NCBI RefSeq assembly: GCF_014205335.1
Contig: NZ_JACHNH010000001.1
Location: 4,148,501 to 4,212,500, forward strand
Direction of reading: 5' to 3'
Length of the DNA stretch: 64,000 nucleotides
DNA from: Amorphoplanes digitatis
GTDB taxonomy: Bacteria > Actinomycetota > Actinomycetes > Mycobacteriales > Micromonosporaceae
A program made the position numbers and the translations under genes. Below are positions 45,327 through 53,554 of this stretch, piece by piece. Numbering within the stretch: position 1 is the stretch's first letter; every line of letters starts with the position of its first letter. The notes beneath the pieces were generated by a model. The model did not search any database and was not told the DNA's origin. It worked only from the letters and a program-made list of their open reading frames with translations.

Positions 45327-45564
45327 CCGCCAATCCCGGAGCGACCGGCGAGGCCTGCCCGCGTTGCGGCGATGCTGACCGTGAGGCACGCCAGAACGAA
45401 CGGTGCGGTGTTCAGCCGTAGTGCCCCCGGGCGGGACTATGCCGCTTGGTGCCCCGGGTGCGCGGCCCGAGGCGGGTTTCGCCGTCCGCAGTGAGGACGT
45501 CGCCGCGCCGATGTCGCGGCCTGACTGCGCCGTATCGGCTTGCTCTTCCGTTGACGGGTGTCTG

Positions 45565-46443
45565 TCACGCCTGCTGGGTGGCGCGTAGATGGCTTTCGTC
45601 GGTGGCGGCCCAGCTCGCGAGCAGTTCAAGGCCGTCGCCGGATGGGGTGCCAGGGATGGCGGTGTAGGTGACGATGGTCAGCGGTGTGTCGTCGCCGGGC
45701 AGTTCGAGGGCTTCGTGGGCGAGTTCCAGCAGGCCGATGGCGGGGTGGCGGAATCGCTTGACGCCGTGGCGGTGCACGTAGACGTCCTGGGCGGCCCACC
45801 AGCCGCGGAAGGGCTCGCTGTGCATGGACAGCTCGCCGATCAGACTCATCAGTTGCTGGTCGTACGGATTCGCGGCGGCGGCCAGGCGCAGCGCGCCGAC
45901 TGATTCGCGGGCGATCTTCTGCCAGTCCGGGTAGAACGCCTGGGCGTGCGGGTCGAGGAACGCGAACCGCATCGAGTTCACCGGCCGGGCAGCGGAATGG
46001 AACAGGGGCGCGTACAGCGCCTGGCCCATCGGGTTGGCGGCCAGGATGTCGAAGCGGTGCGTGCGCAGGAAGGCAGGCACGCCGACCATGGAGTCCAGGA
46101 CTTGGCGGATGGCGGGCCGGATCTCGGGGGCACTTGTCCGCGTGCGGGCGCGGGCCGGGGTGCTGCCGGCCGCGCGGGCGAGGTGGTGCAGGTGCGCGGT
46201 CTCGGTGTCGTCGAGTTGCAGGGCGCGGGCGAGCGCGTCGAGGACGCTGTCGGAGGCACCGGCGAGGTTGCCACGTTCGAGGCGGGTGTAGTACTCGACG
46301 CTGACTCCGGCGAGGGCGGCGACCTCTCCTCGGCGCAGTCCGGCGACGCGGCGGCTGCCGTGGGCGGGGATGCCCGCCTGTTCCGGGCTGATCTTTGCCC
46401 GGCGGGAGCCGAGGAACGCGCGGACTTCGCTACGGTTGTCCAT
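45565..46443 (-). CDS. XRE regulator with MmyB-like ligand domain
   Basis: The 292-residue protein has the MmyB-type helix-turn-helix GSRRVAGLRRGEVAALAGVS followed by YYTRLERGNLAGASD. Its C-terminal domain has FLRTHRFDILAANPMGQALY. It is similar in layout to the regulator at 21742 and is also divergent from oxidoreductase genes. A palindrome of GGGGT/ACCCC type lies in front. It likely represses or activates the two aldo/keto reductases depending on a small-molecule ligand. Confidence 0.9.
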   Translation of the reverse strand: MDNRSEVRAFLGSRRAKISPEQAGIPAHGSRRVAGLRRGEVAALAGVSVEYYTRLERGNLAGASDSVLDALARALQLDDTETAHLHHLARAAGSTPARARTRTSAPEIRPAIRQVLDSMVGVPAFLRTHRFDILAANPMGQALYAPLFHSAARPVNSMRFAFLDPHAQAFYPDWQKIARESVGALRLAAAANPYDQQLMSLIGELSMHSEPFRGWWAAQDVYVHRHGVKRFRHPAIGLLELAHEALELPGDDTPLTIVTYTAIPGTPSGDGLELLASWAATDESHLRATQQA

Positions 46444-46475
46444 GCCCTCAGGTTAGGCAGCCTGGACGGCTTGAG

Positions 46476-46495
46476 GGGGTCCCTGCCGGTACCCC
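46476..46495. promoter_or_regulatory. GGGGT/ACCCC operator candidate
   Basis: GGGGTCCC and GGTACCCC form an inverted repeat with a 4-base spacer and one mismatch (7 of 8 pairs) between the MmyB-type regulator and the reductase operon. It parallels the site at 22623 next to the other MmyB-type regulator and is probably the binding site of this one. Confidence 0.45.
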
Positions 46496-46590
46496 TTTGA
46501 GCGGTGACTCCCTCCCCGGTCCGGTGTGGGTTTCCATGGGTAGGCCGGCCTCGCGCTGCGCGGCCATCACCACGGAAAGGCATAACCGCC

Positions 46591-46683
46591 ATGCGCGCCA
46601 CCCTGTACGGACCCGCCATCGTGGGTGCCGTCGTGGGGAAGCAAGCGGCGGCGGTCACGATCCGCCTGCTCCCTCGGCCCTGA
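46591..46683 (+). pseudogene. Short ORF, possible dehydrogenase remnant
   Basis: A 30-codon frame starts MRATLYGPAIVGAVVGKQAA and ends shortly after. The opening MRATLYGP recalls the start of zinc-dependent alcohol dehydrogenases, but the rest does not continue as one. It could be a leader peptide or, more likely, a gene cut down by deletion when the reductase genes were joined here. Confidence 0.3.
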
Positions 46684-46693
46684 GAGGACCGTC

Positions 46694-47581
46694 ATGCCCA
46701 CCATCCCGCACTTGACGCTCAACAACGGCGTTCAGATGCCCGCCATCGGCTTCGGCGTCTTCCAGACCCCGCCGGACGAGACCCGCTCCGCCGTCGAGGC
46801 CGCGTTGTCGGCCGGTTACCGGCACATCGACACCGCTGCCGCGTACGGCAACGAGCGCGAGGTCGGCGAGGCCATCGCGAAGTCCGGCATCGACCGCAAC
46901 GAGGTCTTCGTCGAGACCAAGATCTGGATCAGCGATTACGGGTACGACCAGACGCTGCACGGTTTCGAGAAGAGCGCCAGGAAGCTCGGTGTCGACCAGA
47001 TCGACCTGCTGATCCTGCACCAGGCGCTGCCCACGGAGTTCGACAGGACCCTGGACGCCTACCGGGCCCTGCAGACGCTGCTGGCCGACGGCAAGGTTCG
47101 CGCCATCGGCGTCAGCAATTTCATGGTCGACCACCTCACCCGGCTGCTCGACACCGCCACCGTCGTTCCCGCGGTCAATCAGATCGAGGTCCACCCGTAC
47201 TTCCAGCAGCGCGAGGTGCGGGCTTTCGGCGCGCAGCACGGCATCCTCGCCCAGGCGTGGGCGCCCATCGGCGGCATCACCTTCTACCGCGACAGCGGCC
47301 ACCACAGCACCCTCGAAGACCCGGTCCTCGGCGAGATCGCGCAGGCGCACGGCAAGAGCCCGGCCCAGGTGATGCTGCGCTGGCACGTGCAGCAGGGTCG
47401 CTCGGCCATCCCGAAGTCGACCAAGCCGGCGCGGATCGTCGAGAACTCCGACGTGTTCGACTTCGAGCTCACCGCCGAGCAGCTCGCCGCGATCGACGGC
47501 CTGGACACCGGCAAGCGCGGCGGCCCCGAGCCCGCCGACATCACCCTGGAAACCTTCGGCCGTCCGATCCCCGAAGCCTGA
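46694..47581 (+). CDS. Aldo/keto reductase (AKR5-like)
   Basis: The 295-residue enzyme has the AKR barrel and tetrad. Asp and Tyr lie in YRHIDTAAAYGNERE, Lys in VFVETKIWI, His in LLILHQALP. The NADPH site contains IGVSNF and, near the end, AIPKSTKPARIVENSDVFDF. It is close to 2,5-diketo-gluconate and morphine-dehydrogenase-type reductases. AGAGGACC precedes the ATG. A second, more distant AKR gene follows after 17 bases, so the two form an operon opposite an MmyB-type regulator. Confidence 0.93.
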   Translation: MPTIPHLTLNNGVQMPAIGFGVFQTPPDETRSAVEAALSAGYRHIDTAAAYGNEREVGEAIAKSGIDRNEVFVETKIWISDYGYDQTLHGFEKSARKLGVDQIDLLILHQALPTEFDRTLDAYRALQTLLADGKVRAIGVSNFMVDHLTRLLDTATVVPAVNQIEVHPYFQQREVRAFGAQHGILAQAWAPIGGITFYRDSGHHSTLEDPVLGEIAQAHGKSPAQVMLRWHVQQGRSAIPKSTKPARIVENSDVFDFELTAEQLAAIDGLDTGKRGGPEPADITLETFGRPIPEA

Positions 47582-47598
47582 TCAACCTGGAGCACACC

Positions 47599-48579
47599 AT
47601 GCGTACCGCGAAACTCGGCAAGCTCGACGTCGGCCGGATCGGCCTCGGCGCGATGGGTATGTCGCACGGCTACGGCGGCGGCAGCGACGACAACGAGTCC
47701 ATCCGTACCATCCACCGGGCCGTCGACCTCGGCGTCACGCTCATCGACACCGCCGAGGTCTACGGCCCGTACGTCAACGAGGAACTGGTCGGCCGCGCCC
47801 TGCCTGGCCGCCGCGACCAGGTCGTGCTGGCCACCAAGTTCGGTCTGATCTCGCACACCGGCCGGGGCGCGGGCCGGCCCGACAGCAGCCCGGACAGCAT
47901 CCGTACCGCGGTGGAGGGGTCGCTCAAGCGGCTCGGCACCGACCACATCGACCTCTACTACCAGCACCGCGTCGACCCAGACACCCCGATCGAGGACACC
48001 ATGGGCGCCCTCGCCGACCTCGTCCAGCAAGGCAAGATCCGCTACGTCGGACTGTCCGAAGCCTGGGCCGGCACCATCCGGCGCGCCCACGCCGTGCACC
48101 CGGTCACCGCGCTGCAGTCGGAATACTCGATCTGGACCCGTGACCAGGACGAGCTTCTGCCCGTGCTGCGCGAACTGGGCATCGGCCTGGTCCCGTACTC
48201 TCCGCTCGGCCGCGGCTTCCTCACCGGCGCCCTGCGCACACCAGCCGACCTGGAGAAGCTCGACGACAGCGACTTCCGCAAGAACCACCCGCGTTTCACC
48301 GGCGAGAACTTCCAGCGCAACCTGCGCATCGCCGACCAGGTGCAGCAGATCGCCGACCAGATCGGCGCGACCCCGGCCCAAGTGGCCCTGGCCTGGGTCC
48401 TCGCTCAAGGCGACGACATCGTCCCGATCCCCGGCACCAAACGGGTCAGCCGCGTCGAGGAGAACACCGCCGCCGACGCCGTCAGGCTCACGGCCGAGCA
48501 GGTCGCCGCGCTGACCGCGCTACCTCCGGCGGAGGGCGGCCACCACACCGACGACCAGATGAAGCTGATCGAACGCTGA
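47599..48579 (+). CDS. Aldo/keto reductase (AKR13-like)
   Basis: The 326-residue enzyme has the tetrad in LIDTAEVYGPYVNEELV (Asp, Tyr), VVLATKFGL (Lys) and DLYYQHRVD (His). It also has the motif SPLGRGFLTG, typical of the AKR12/13 branch (tas/yakc-like). The cofactor-binding end reads PIPGTKRVSRVEENT. It follows the first AKR gene closely, and both are probably under the divergent MmyB-type regulator. Substrates are likely small ketones or aldehydes; not determinable from sequence. Confidence 0.93.
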   Translation: MRTAKLGKLDVGRIGLGAMGMSHGYGGGSDDNESIRTIHRAVDLGVTLIDTAEVYGPYVNEELVGRALPGRRDQVVLATKFGLISHTGRGAGRPDSSPDSIRTAVEGSLKRLGTDHIDLYYQHRVDPDTPIEDTMGALADLVQQGKIRYVGLSEAWAGTIRRAHAVHPVTALQSEYSIWTRDQDELLPVLRELGIGLVPYSPLGRGFLTGALRTPADLEKLDDSDFRKNHPRFTGENFQRNLRIADQVQQIADQIGATPAQVALAWVLAQGDDIVPIPGTKRVSRVEENTAADAVRLTAEQVAALTALPPAEGGHHTDDQMKLIER

Positions 48580-48605
48580 AGTCGTCCGTCTGGAGTAAAC
48601 GATGC

Positions 48606-48700
48606 GACATCGCACCCAAGCTCGCCGAACTGACCGACGAAATGCTGTTCGGAGACGTCTGGGATCGCCCCGAGCTGAGCCGCCGGGCCCGCTCGCTGAT
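48606..48700 (+). pseudogene. Carboxymuconolactone decarboxylase fragment
   Basis: Behind the second reductase the sequence reads DIAPKLAELTDEMLFGDVWD and then PELSRRARSLITVA, which is the N-terminal helical part of the carboxymuconolactone decarboxylase family. The frame then leaves the family and no cysteine-containing active site follows. The rest of the 433-base gap (48580-49012) holds no further gene that I can support. It probably was a third gene of the reductase operon that has been deleted. Confidence 0.6.
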
Positions 48701-49012
48701 CACTGTCGCTGATCGAGAACGCGGTGCCGGCCAGCTCGGCGCGCGGCGATTTCCGCGCCCCAGCGGCAAGGTCATGAGCTACTCGAACCCCGCTGTCACG
48801 CTGCGTGACTTGGCGGCGCGAAGGGGTGGGCCATGCTCGTGCCGATGGTCATCCGGTCAACGCGGCGACCGAACTTTGCTCGGGCTGGCGCGCCTTGTCA
48901 CACCCAAGAGCACGGCCCACCGGCGCCACAGAGGCGACGGTTCTAATCCTGGCTTCAGGTTGACCGGGGAGAATGAGCGGCAAAAGCATCGACTGGAAGG
49001 GGGCGGGCCGGA

Positions 49013-49705
49013 GTGCGGATCCTGATCGCGGATGATGACGCGGCCATCCGTGAGTCGCTGGAGCGGGTGCTCCAGGTCGAGGGTTACGACACCAGCACCG
49101 TCTCCAACGGTCTCGCCGTGCTCGACGGGGTCGGTGGGGCCGACGGTGACACGCTGGATCTGCTGATCCTCGACGTGATGATGCCGCGCCTCGGCGGGTT
49201 GGAGACCTGCCGACGGTTGCGGGCCGCGGGTCGGGATCTGCCGGTCCTGATGCTGACCGCCCGTGACCAGGTCTCCGACCGGGTCACGGGGCTGGACGCG
49301 GGCGCCGACGACTACCTGCCGAAGCCGTTCGCCACCGAGGAGTTGCTGGCCCGGGTGCGAGCCCTGCTGCGCCGGCGCACGCCGGCCGACGAGGAGTCGC
49401 AGATCCTGTCGTACGCCGATGTCCGCCTCGATCCCGACAGGTTCGAGGCGTGGCGTGGCGGGCGGCCGCTGCGCCTGACCCGGACCGAGTTCTCCCTCCT
49501 GCAGGTTCTCGTGCGCAACGCGACCCGGGTCTTGACCCGCGACGCGCTGTTCGAGGCGATATGGGGCTTCGACATGAGCACCACCGCCAACAACCTCCAG
49601 GTATACGTGAGCTACCTGCGCCGCAAGATGGAGGCCGAGGGCGAGCCGCGATTGATCTACACGCTGCGCGGCCTGGGATACACGCTGCGGGAGACGCCTC
49701 CGTGA
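49013..49705 (+). CDS. OmpR-family response regulator
   Basis: The 230-residue regulator has a receiver domain with acidic DDD at 7-9, Asp54 in LLILDVMMP and Lys in DDYLPKPF. A winged-helix domain follows (LTRTEFSLLQVLVRNATRVL and NLQVYVSYLRRKME). It resembles the MprA/TcrA group of actinobacteria. Its stop overlaps the kinase start by GTGA. Together with the following kinase and the nearby MMPL gene it likely senses envelope or lipid stress. Confidence 0.95.
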   Translation: MRILIADDDAAIRESLERVLQVEGYDTSTVSNGLAVLDGVGGADGDTLDLLILDVMMPRLGGLETCRRLRAAGRDLPVLMLTARDQVSDRVTGLDAGADDYLPKPFATEELLARVRALLRRRTPADEESQILSYADVRLDPDRFEAWRGGRPLRLTRTEFSLLQVLVRNATRVLTRDALFEAIWGFDMSTTANNLQVYVSYLRRKMEAEGEPRLIYTLRGLGYTLRETPP

Positions 49706-51153
49706 GCATGCACGCCCGCCGGGAACCGCGCCGGCTGACCCGATGGTGGCGCCGGCGGTCCCTGCGGACCAGGATGACGGTGATCGCGGCGACGGCCATC
49801 GCGGTCAGCGTGTTCGTGGCCTTCCAGGTGGCCAGCGAGCTACTGGACTGGCAGCTGCGGGACACCGCCGAGAATCAGCTACGCGCCGACTCCCGCGTCC
49901 TGGCGACGAACGCGGAGCGCGCCGGTCTGGCGCAGGTTCAGCTACCGCCGTATCCCGGATCAGGTCGGCTGGTGCGGGTCATCCTGCCCGACGGCTCGAC
50001 CCGGACGCCGGCCGGCCAACCCGCGCTGCCCCCCGTCAGCGAGCACGCCGGGCGCGTGGCGCAGGGCGCGTCAGCCGACCTGATGGAGTCGAAGGACGGC
50101 GACGACGACGGCTACCACGTCTACACGCTGCGGGCGGGTGACGGCGCGGTCCAGGTGGCCGGCGTCGCCGACGACAGCCCGATCAACCAGTTCGGGTTGG
50201 GCATGCTGCTGATCGGGCTGCTCTGCGTGGTCGGCGGCGCCCTTGTCGGGCGGACCGTTGCGCGGACCGGGCTGGCACCGATCGACCGGCTGACCGCCGC
50301 CGCGGTACGTGTCGCGCACACCCAGGATCTCGACGCCGACATCCCGGATGAGGGTGGTGGGGAGATCCGGCGGCTGATCCGGGCGATCAACGACATGCTC
50401 GCCGCGCTCCGGGACTCCCGGCGGGCCCAGCGGCTGCTCGCCGAGGACGCCGCCCACGAACTCAAGACCCCGCTCACCAGCCTGCGCCTCAATATCGAGC
50501 TGCTGGTCCGGCTCGACCGGCGCGGCACCCTCGACACCGCCCTCTCGGCGGAGAGCCGGACCCGGCTGCTCAACGATCTCGGCGCCCAGGTGGCCGAGTT
50601 GAGCACCCTTGCCGCCGAGCTGACCGACCTGGCGCGCGGTGACGTCAGCGACGAGAGCACCGAACTGCTCGACCTCGCCGACGTGGTGGTGGCCGCCGCG
50701 ACCCAGGCCCGTTCCCGGGTGCCCGACCTCGAGGTCGCGTTCGACGTGACCTCCGTGTGGGTGAGCGGGCGTCCCGCCGCGCTCCGGCGAGCGGTCCTCA
50801 ACCTCATCGACAACGCCGGCAAATGGTCCCCCGCGGACCAGCCGGTCCAGGTCCGGCTCCGTGCGGAGGGCGCGTCGGCGGTGCTCGAGGTCGACGACGC
50901 CGGGCCGGGCATCGACGCCGCCGACGTACCGCGGGTGTTCGACCGGTTCTACCGTGCCGACAGCGCCCGGGCGTTGCCGGGATCCGGTCTTGGGCTGTCG
51001 ATCGTGCAGCGGGTCGTCCACGCCCACGGCGGCCGGGTCACCGTCGCCCGCTCCGCACGCGGTGGCGCGCTGCTTCGGGTCGTCCTTCCGGCGGCGGCCC
51101 CGACCGCCCCGATCGCGCGGCTCACCGCCGAGGGAGACACCGCGGTGCGCTGA
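49702..51153 (+). CDS. Sensor histidine kinase
   Basis: The 483-residue kinase has two membrane helices (about 26-50 and 160-190) flanking an extracellular sensor. A HAMP linker follows, with the phosphoacceptor helix DAAHELKTPLTSLRLNIELL. The ATPase domain has NLIDNAGKWS (N box), DDAGPGIDAADVPRVFDRFY and GSGLGLSIVQRVV. The GTG at 49702 overlaps the regulator stop, and GGAG nine bases upstream supports it over the ATG at 49708. A strong terminator follows, shared with the convergent MMPL gene. Probably the partner of the regulator at 49013. Confidence 0.94.
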   Translation: MSMHARREPRRLTRWWRRRSLRTRMTVIAATAIAVSVFVAFQVASELLDWQLRDTAENQLRADSRVLATNAERAGLAQVQLPPYPGSGRLVRVILPDGSTRTPAGQPALPPVSEHAGRVAQGASADLMESKDGDDDGYHVYTLRAGDGAVQVAGVADDSPINQFGLGMLLIGLLCVVGGALVGRTVARTGLAPIDRLTAAAVRVAHTQDLDADIPDEGGGEIRRLIRAINDMLAALRDSRRAQRLLAEDAAHELKTPLTSLRLNIELLVRLDRRGTLDTALSAESRTRLLNDLGAQVAELSTLAAELTDLARGDVSDESTELLDLADVVVAAATQARSRVPDLEVAFDVTSVWVSGRPAALRRAVLNLIDNAGKWSPADQPVQVRLRAEGASAVLEVDDAGPGIDAADVPRVFDRFYRADSARALPGSGLGLSIVQRVVHAHGGRVTVARSARGGALLRVVLPAAAPTAPIARLTAEGDTAVR

Positions 51154-51183
51154 CCCACCTCGGCCGCACGGCGCAGGAACAAG

Positions 51184-51228
51184 GGCGGCGACCGTCCGGC
51201 CCGTGAAAGATCCGGGACGGTCGCCGCC
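51184..51228. terminator. Bidirectional terminator between kinase and MMPL genes
   Basis: GGCGGCGACCGTCC (51184-51197) pairs perfectly over 14 bp with GGACGGTCGCCGCC (51215-51228); the loop has 17 bases. It lies between two convergent genes and probably stops transcription from both. Confidence 0.75.
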
Positions 51229-51232
51229 GCGC

Positions 51233-53377
51233 TCACCGTTGCAGCGCGAGCTCCTCTTCGCCGGCGAGCGACCGTGGCCCGTTCGGCGGCTCCGCCGTCG
51301 GCCGGGACAGCCGACCCGGCCACCAGATCCGCCGGCCGATCAGCAGGGTCAGGGCGGGCACCAGGACCGACCGCACCAACAGGGCGTCGAGCAGCACGCC
51401 GAAGGCGACCAGGAACCCGACCTCGATCAGCATCACCAGCGGAAGCGTGGTGAGGACCGCGAACGTGGCCGCCAGGACCAAGCCTGCCGAGGTGATGACG
51501 CCACCGGTGGCCGAGAGGGCTTTGAGCATGCCCTCGCTGGTGCCGAGACGCACGGTCTCCTCCCGGGCCCGGCTGGCCAGGAAGATGTTGTAGTCGACGC
51601 CGAGCGCCACCAGGAACAGGAATGCCAGCAGCGGCACCGAATAGTCGATGCCCTTGAACCCGAGGATCGTGTCGAAGATGAACACGCTGCCGCCGAAGGC
51701 CGCGGCGAATGAGACGATCACGGTGGCCATCAGGACCAGCGGGGCCACGATCGCGCGCAGCAGCAACCCGAGGACGATCAGGACGACGGCGAGCACCAGC
51801 GGGATCACCAACTTCTCGTCGCTGCTGGTGGTCACCTCGGTGTCGAGGTTCTCCGCGCTCGGCCCGCCGACGATCGCCTCCGCCCCGCTCACCGCGTGCA
51901 CGGCGGCGCGTACCCGCTTGATCGTGTCGTACTCCGCGACGGTGTCCGGCGCGTCCGTCGGGAACACGGAGATGTCGGCCCAGCCACCGCTGGTCCGGCC
52001 CGGGACGGCCACGGCCACGCCGTGAGTGCCCTTGACGATGTCGAGTACCCGTTCCTGGTACGCCGGCCGGGTGAAGACCGTCATCGGCTGGCCGCCGAGC
52101 TCCGGGAAGTGCCGGCGGAGAACGGTGAAGCCGGTGACCGACTCCGGCGCGGACAGGAACTGGTCCTGCACCCGCAGGGCGCCGGTGTTGCCCGCCAGCC
52201 CGACGGCGAGCACGCCGAGGATTCCGAACGAGCCGAGCGTCGCCACCCACCGGCGGCGGCTGATGGTGGTGCCAAGCCGTCCCCACAGCCCCGGCTTCTT
52301 CTCCACGGCCGTACCGAACCGCGGGATGGCCGGCCAGAAGATCCGCCTGCCGAGCACCACGAGCACCGCCGGGAACAGCGTCAGCATGGCCACCAGCGCG
52401 CACAGGATGCCGGCCGCACCGATCGGGCCCAGTCCGCTGGTGCTGTTCAGGTCCGCGGCCAGCAGGCAGAGCAGGCCGGCGACCACGGTGGCCGCGGACG
52501 CGACGATGGCCGGCGCCGCGCCGCGTAGCGCGTGCACCATCGCGACCCGGACGTTCTCGTGGTGGTGCAGTGTTTCCCGATATCGAGCGATGAGCAACAG
52601 CGCGTAGTCCGTGCCGACGCCGAACACCAGGATCGTCAGCAGCGCCGAGTTCTGGTCGTTGACCACGATGCCGAAGCCCTTGACGAGCAGGTAGACGGTT
52701 GCCATCGCGGTCAGTGCCGCCGCGCCGACGGCCATGAGCGGGATGAGCCACAGCACCGGGCTGCGGTAGGTGAGGATGAGCAGGACCGTGACGACGACGA
52801 CAGTGGTGAGGAAGACCTGCAGGTCGATGCCGTCGAAGACGGCGTCCATGTCGCCGTCGACCGCGGCCGGACCGGTCACGTCGAGTTGCAGGCCCGCGGG
52901 GCGGTCCTTCGCGGCGTCACGCAACGGGCCGACGACGGCCTCCGGTCCGCCGTAGGTCGTGCTCACGTCGAGGGTGAACATCATCGCCTTGCCGTCGGTG
53001 GAGAGCCTCGTCGACGGGCCCTCGTCGTCCTCGCCGGCCACAGCCTTCGGCGGGTACCGCTTGGTAAGGGTGTTGTAGTGGCGCTCGACCGTCGCGCGGT
53101 CGGCGTCGGTCATGCCGCCGGCGCGGTGGTACACGAAGACGAACGTGTTGTCCTCACCGCCCGGGAGACTGTCCTCCAGCACCGCCACCTTGGTCGACTC
53201 GGCACTGGCCGGCAGGGTGTCCACGGCCCTGTCGGTGGTGACCGAACTCAACTTTCCGCTCAACGGCACCATGACCGCCGCCAGCGCCACCCACAAGCCG
53301 ATCACCAGCCACGGCACCCACCGGCCTGCCAGCCGACCGGGCGGCGCCTCCCTGGACGGCACTGCGTTGACTGCCAT
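51233..53377 (-). CDS. MMPL-family RND transporter
   Basis: The 714-residue protein has the two-fold RND layout, with about twelve membrane helices and two large extracellular loops. The functional motifs GVGTDYALLLIARYRET and LGVDYNIFLASRAREE carry the conserved aspartate and tyrosine pairs of the proton relay. MMPL transporters move lipids or small molecules out of actinobacterial cells. The ATG at 53377 has AGGAGG six bases before it. An operator-like repeat lies 37-87 bases upstream and recurs before the LuxR regulator gene, suggesting a shared regulon. Confidence 0.95.
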   Translation of the reverse strand: MAVNAVPSREAPPGRLAGRWVPWLVIGLWVALAAVMVPLSGKLSSVTTDRAVDTLPASAESTKVAVLEDSLPGGEDNTFVFVYHRAGGMTDADRATVERHYNTLTKRYPPKAVAGEDDEGPSTRLSTDGKAMMFTLDVSTTYGGPEAVVGPLRDAAKDRPAGLQLDVTGPAAVDGDMDAVFDGIDLQVFLTTVVVVTVLLILTYRSPVLWLIPLMAVGAAALTAMATVYLLVKGFGIVVNDQNSALLTILVFGVGTDYALLLIARYRETLHHHENVRVAMVHALRGAAPAIVASAATVVAGLLCLLAADLNSTSGLGPIGAAGILCALVAMLTLFPAVLVVLGRRIFWPAIPRFGTAVEKKPGLWGRLGTTISRRRWVATLGSFGILGVLAVGLAGNTGALRVQDQFLSAPESVTGFTVLRRHFPELGGQPMTVFTRPAYQERVLDIVKGTHGVAVAVPGRTSGGWADISVFPTDAPDTVAEYDTIKRVRAAVHAVSGAEAIVGGPSAENLDTEVTTSSDEKLVIPLVLAVVLIVLGLLLRAIVAPLVLMATVIVSFAAAFGGSVFIFDTILGFKGIDYSVPLLAFLFLVALGVDYNIFLASRAREETVRLGTSEGMLKALSATGGVITSAGLVLAATFAVLTTLPLVMLIEVGFLVAFGVLLDALLVRSVLVPALTLLIGRRIWWPGRLSRPTAEPPNGPRSLAGEEELALQR

Positions 53378-53413
53378 CAATAGCCTCCTGCGTTCGCGTT
53401 ACGTCGCTCATCT

Positions 53414-53464
53414 GAGGCCGAATTCGTACCGAGCGAATCTGAGACGACCGTTAGAACGGCGCTC
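53414..53464 (+). repeat. Repeated promoter/operator element, copy 1
   Basis: This ~50-base element is nearly the same as 55625-55673 (about five differences). Its core ACCGTTAGAACGG (53447-53459) is a palindrome of TetR-operator type. It lies between the divergent MMPL gene and the copper-monooxygenase-fold lipoprotein gene, so it may control either or both. Two copies within 2.2 kb point to one shared regulator. Confidence 0.6.
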
Positions 53465-53554
53465 CGGAGAGCAGTACCGCGGTACCGCCCATCTCCCGAG
53501 AGTGACGACCGCGGTACGACGAAACGGGACGGAATCGGGCCTAGCTTTCGAGCC

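Noticed and set aside
46591..46683. Functional small gene before the reductase operon
   Set aside because: Thirty codons with only an initial resemblance to dehydrogenases; listed as a low-confidence remnant instead.
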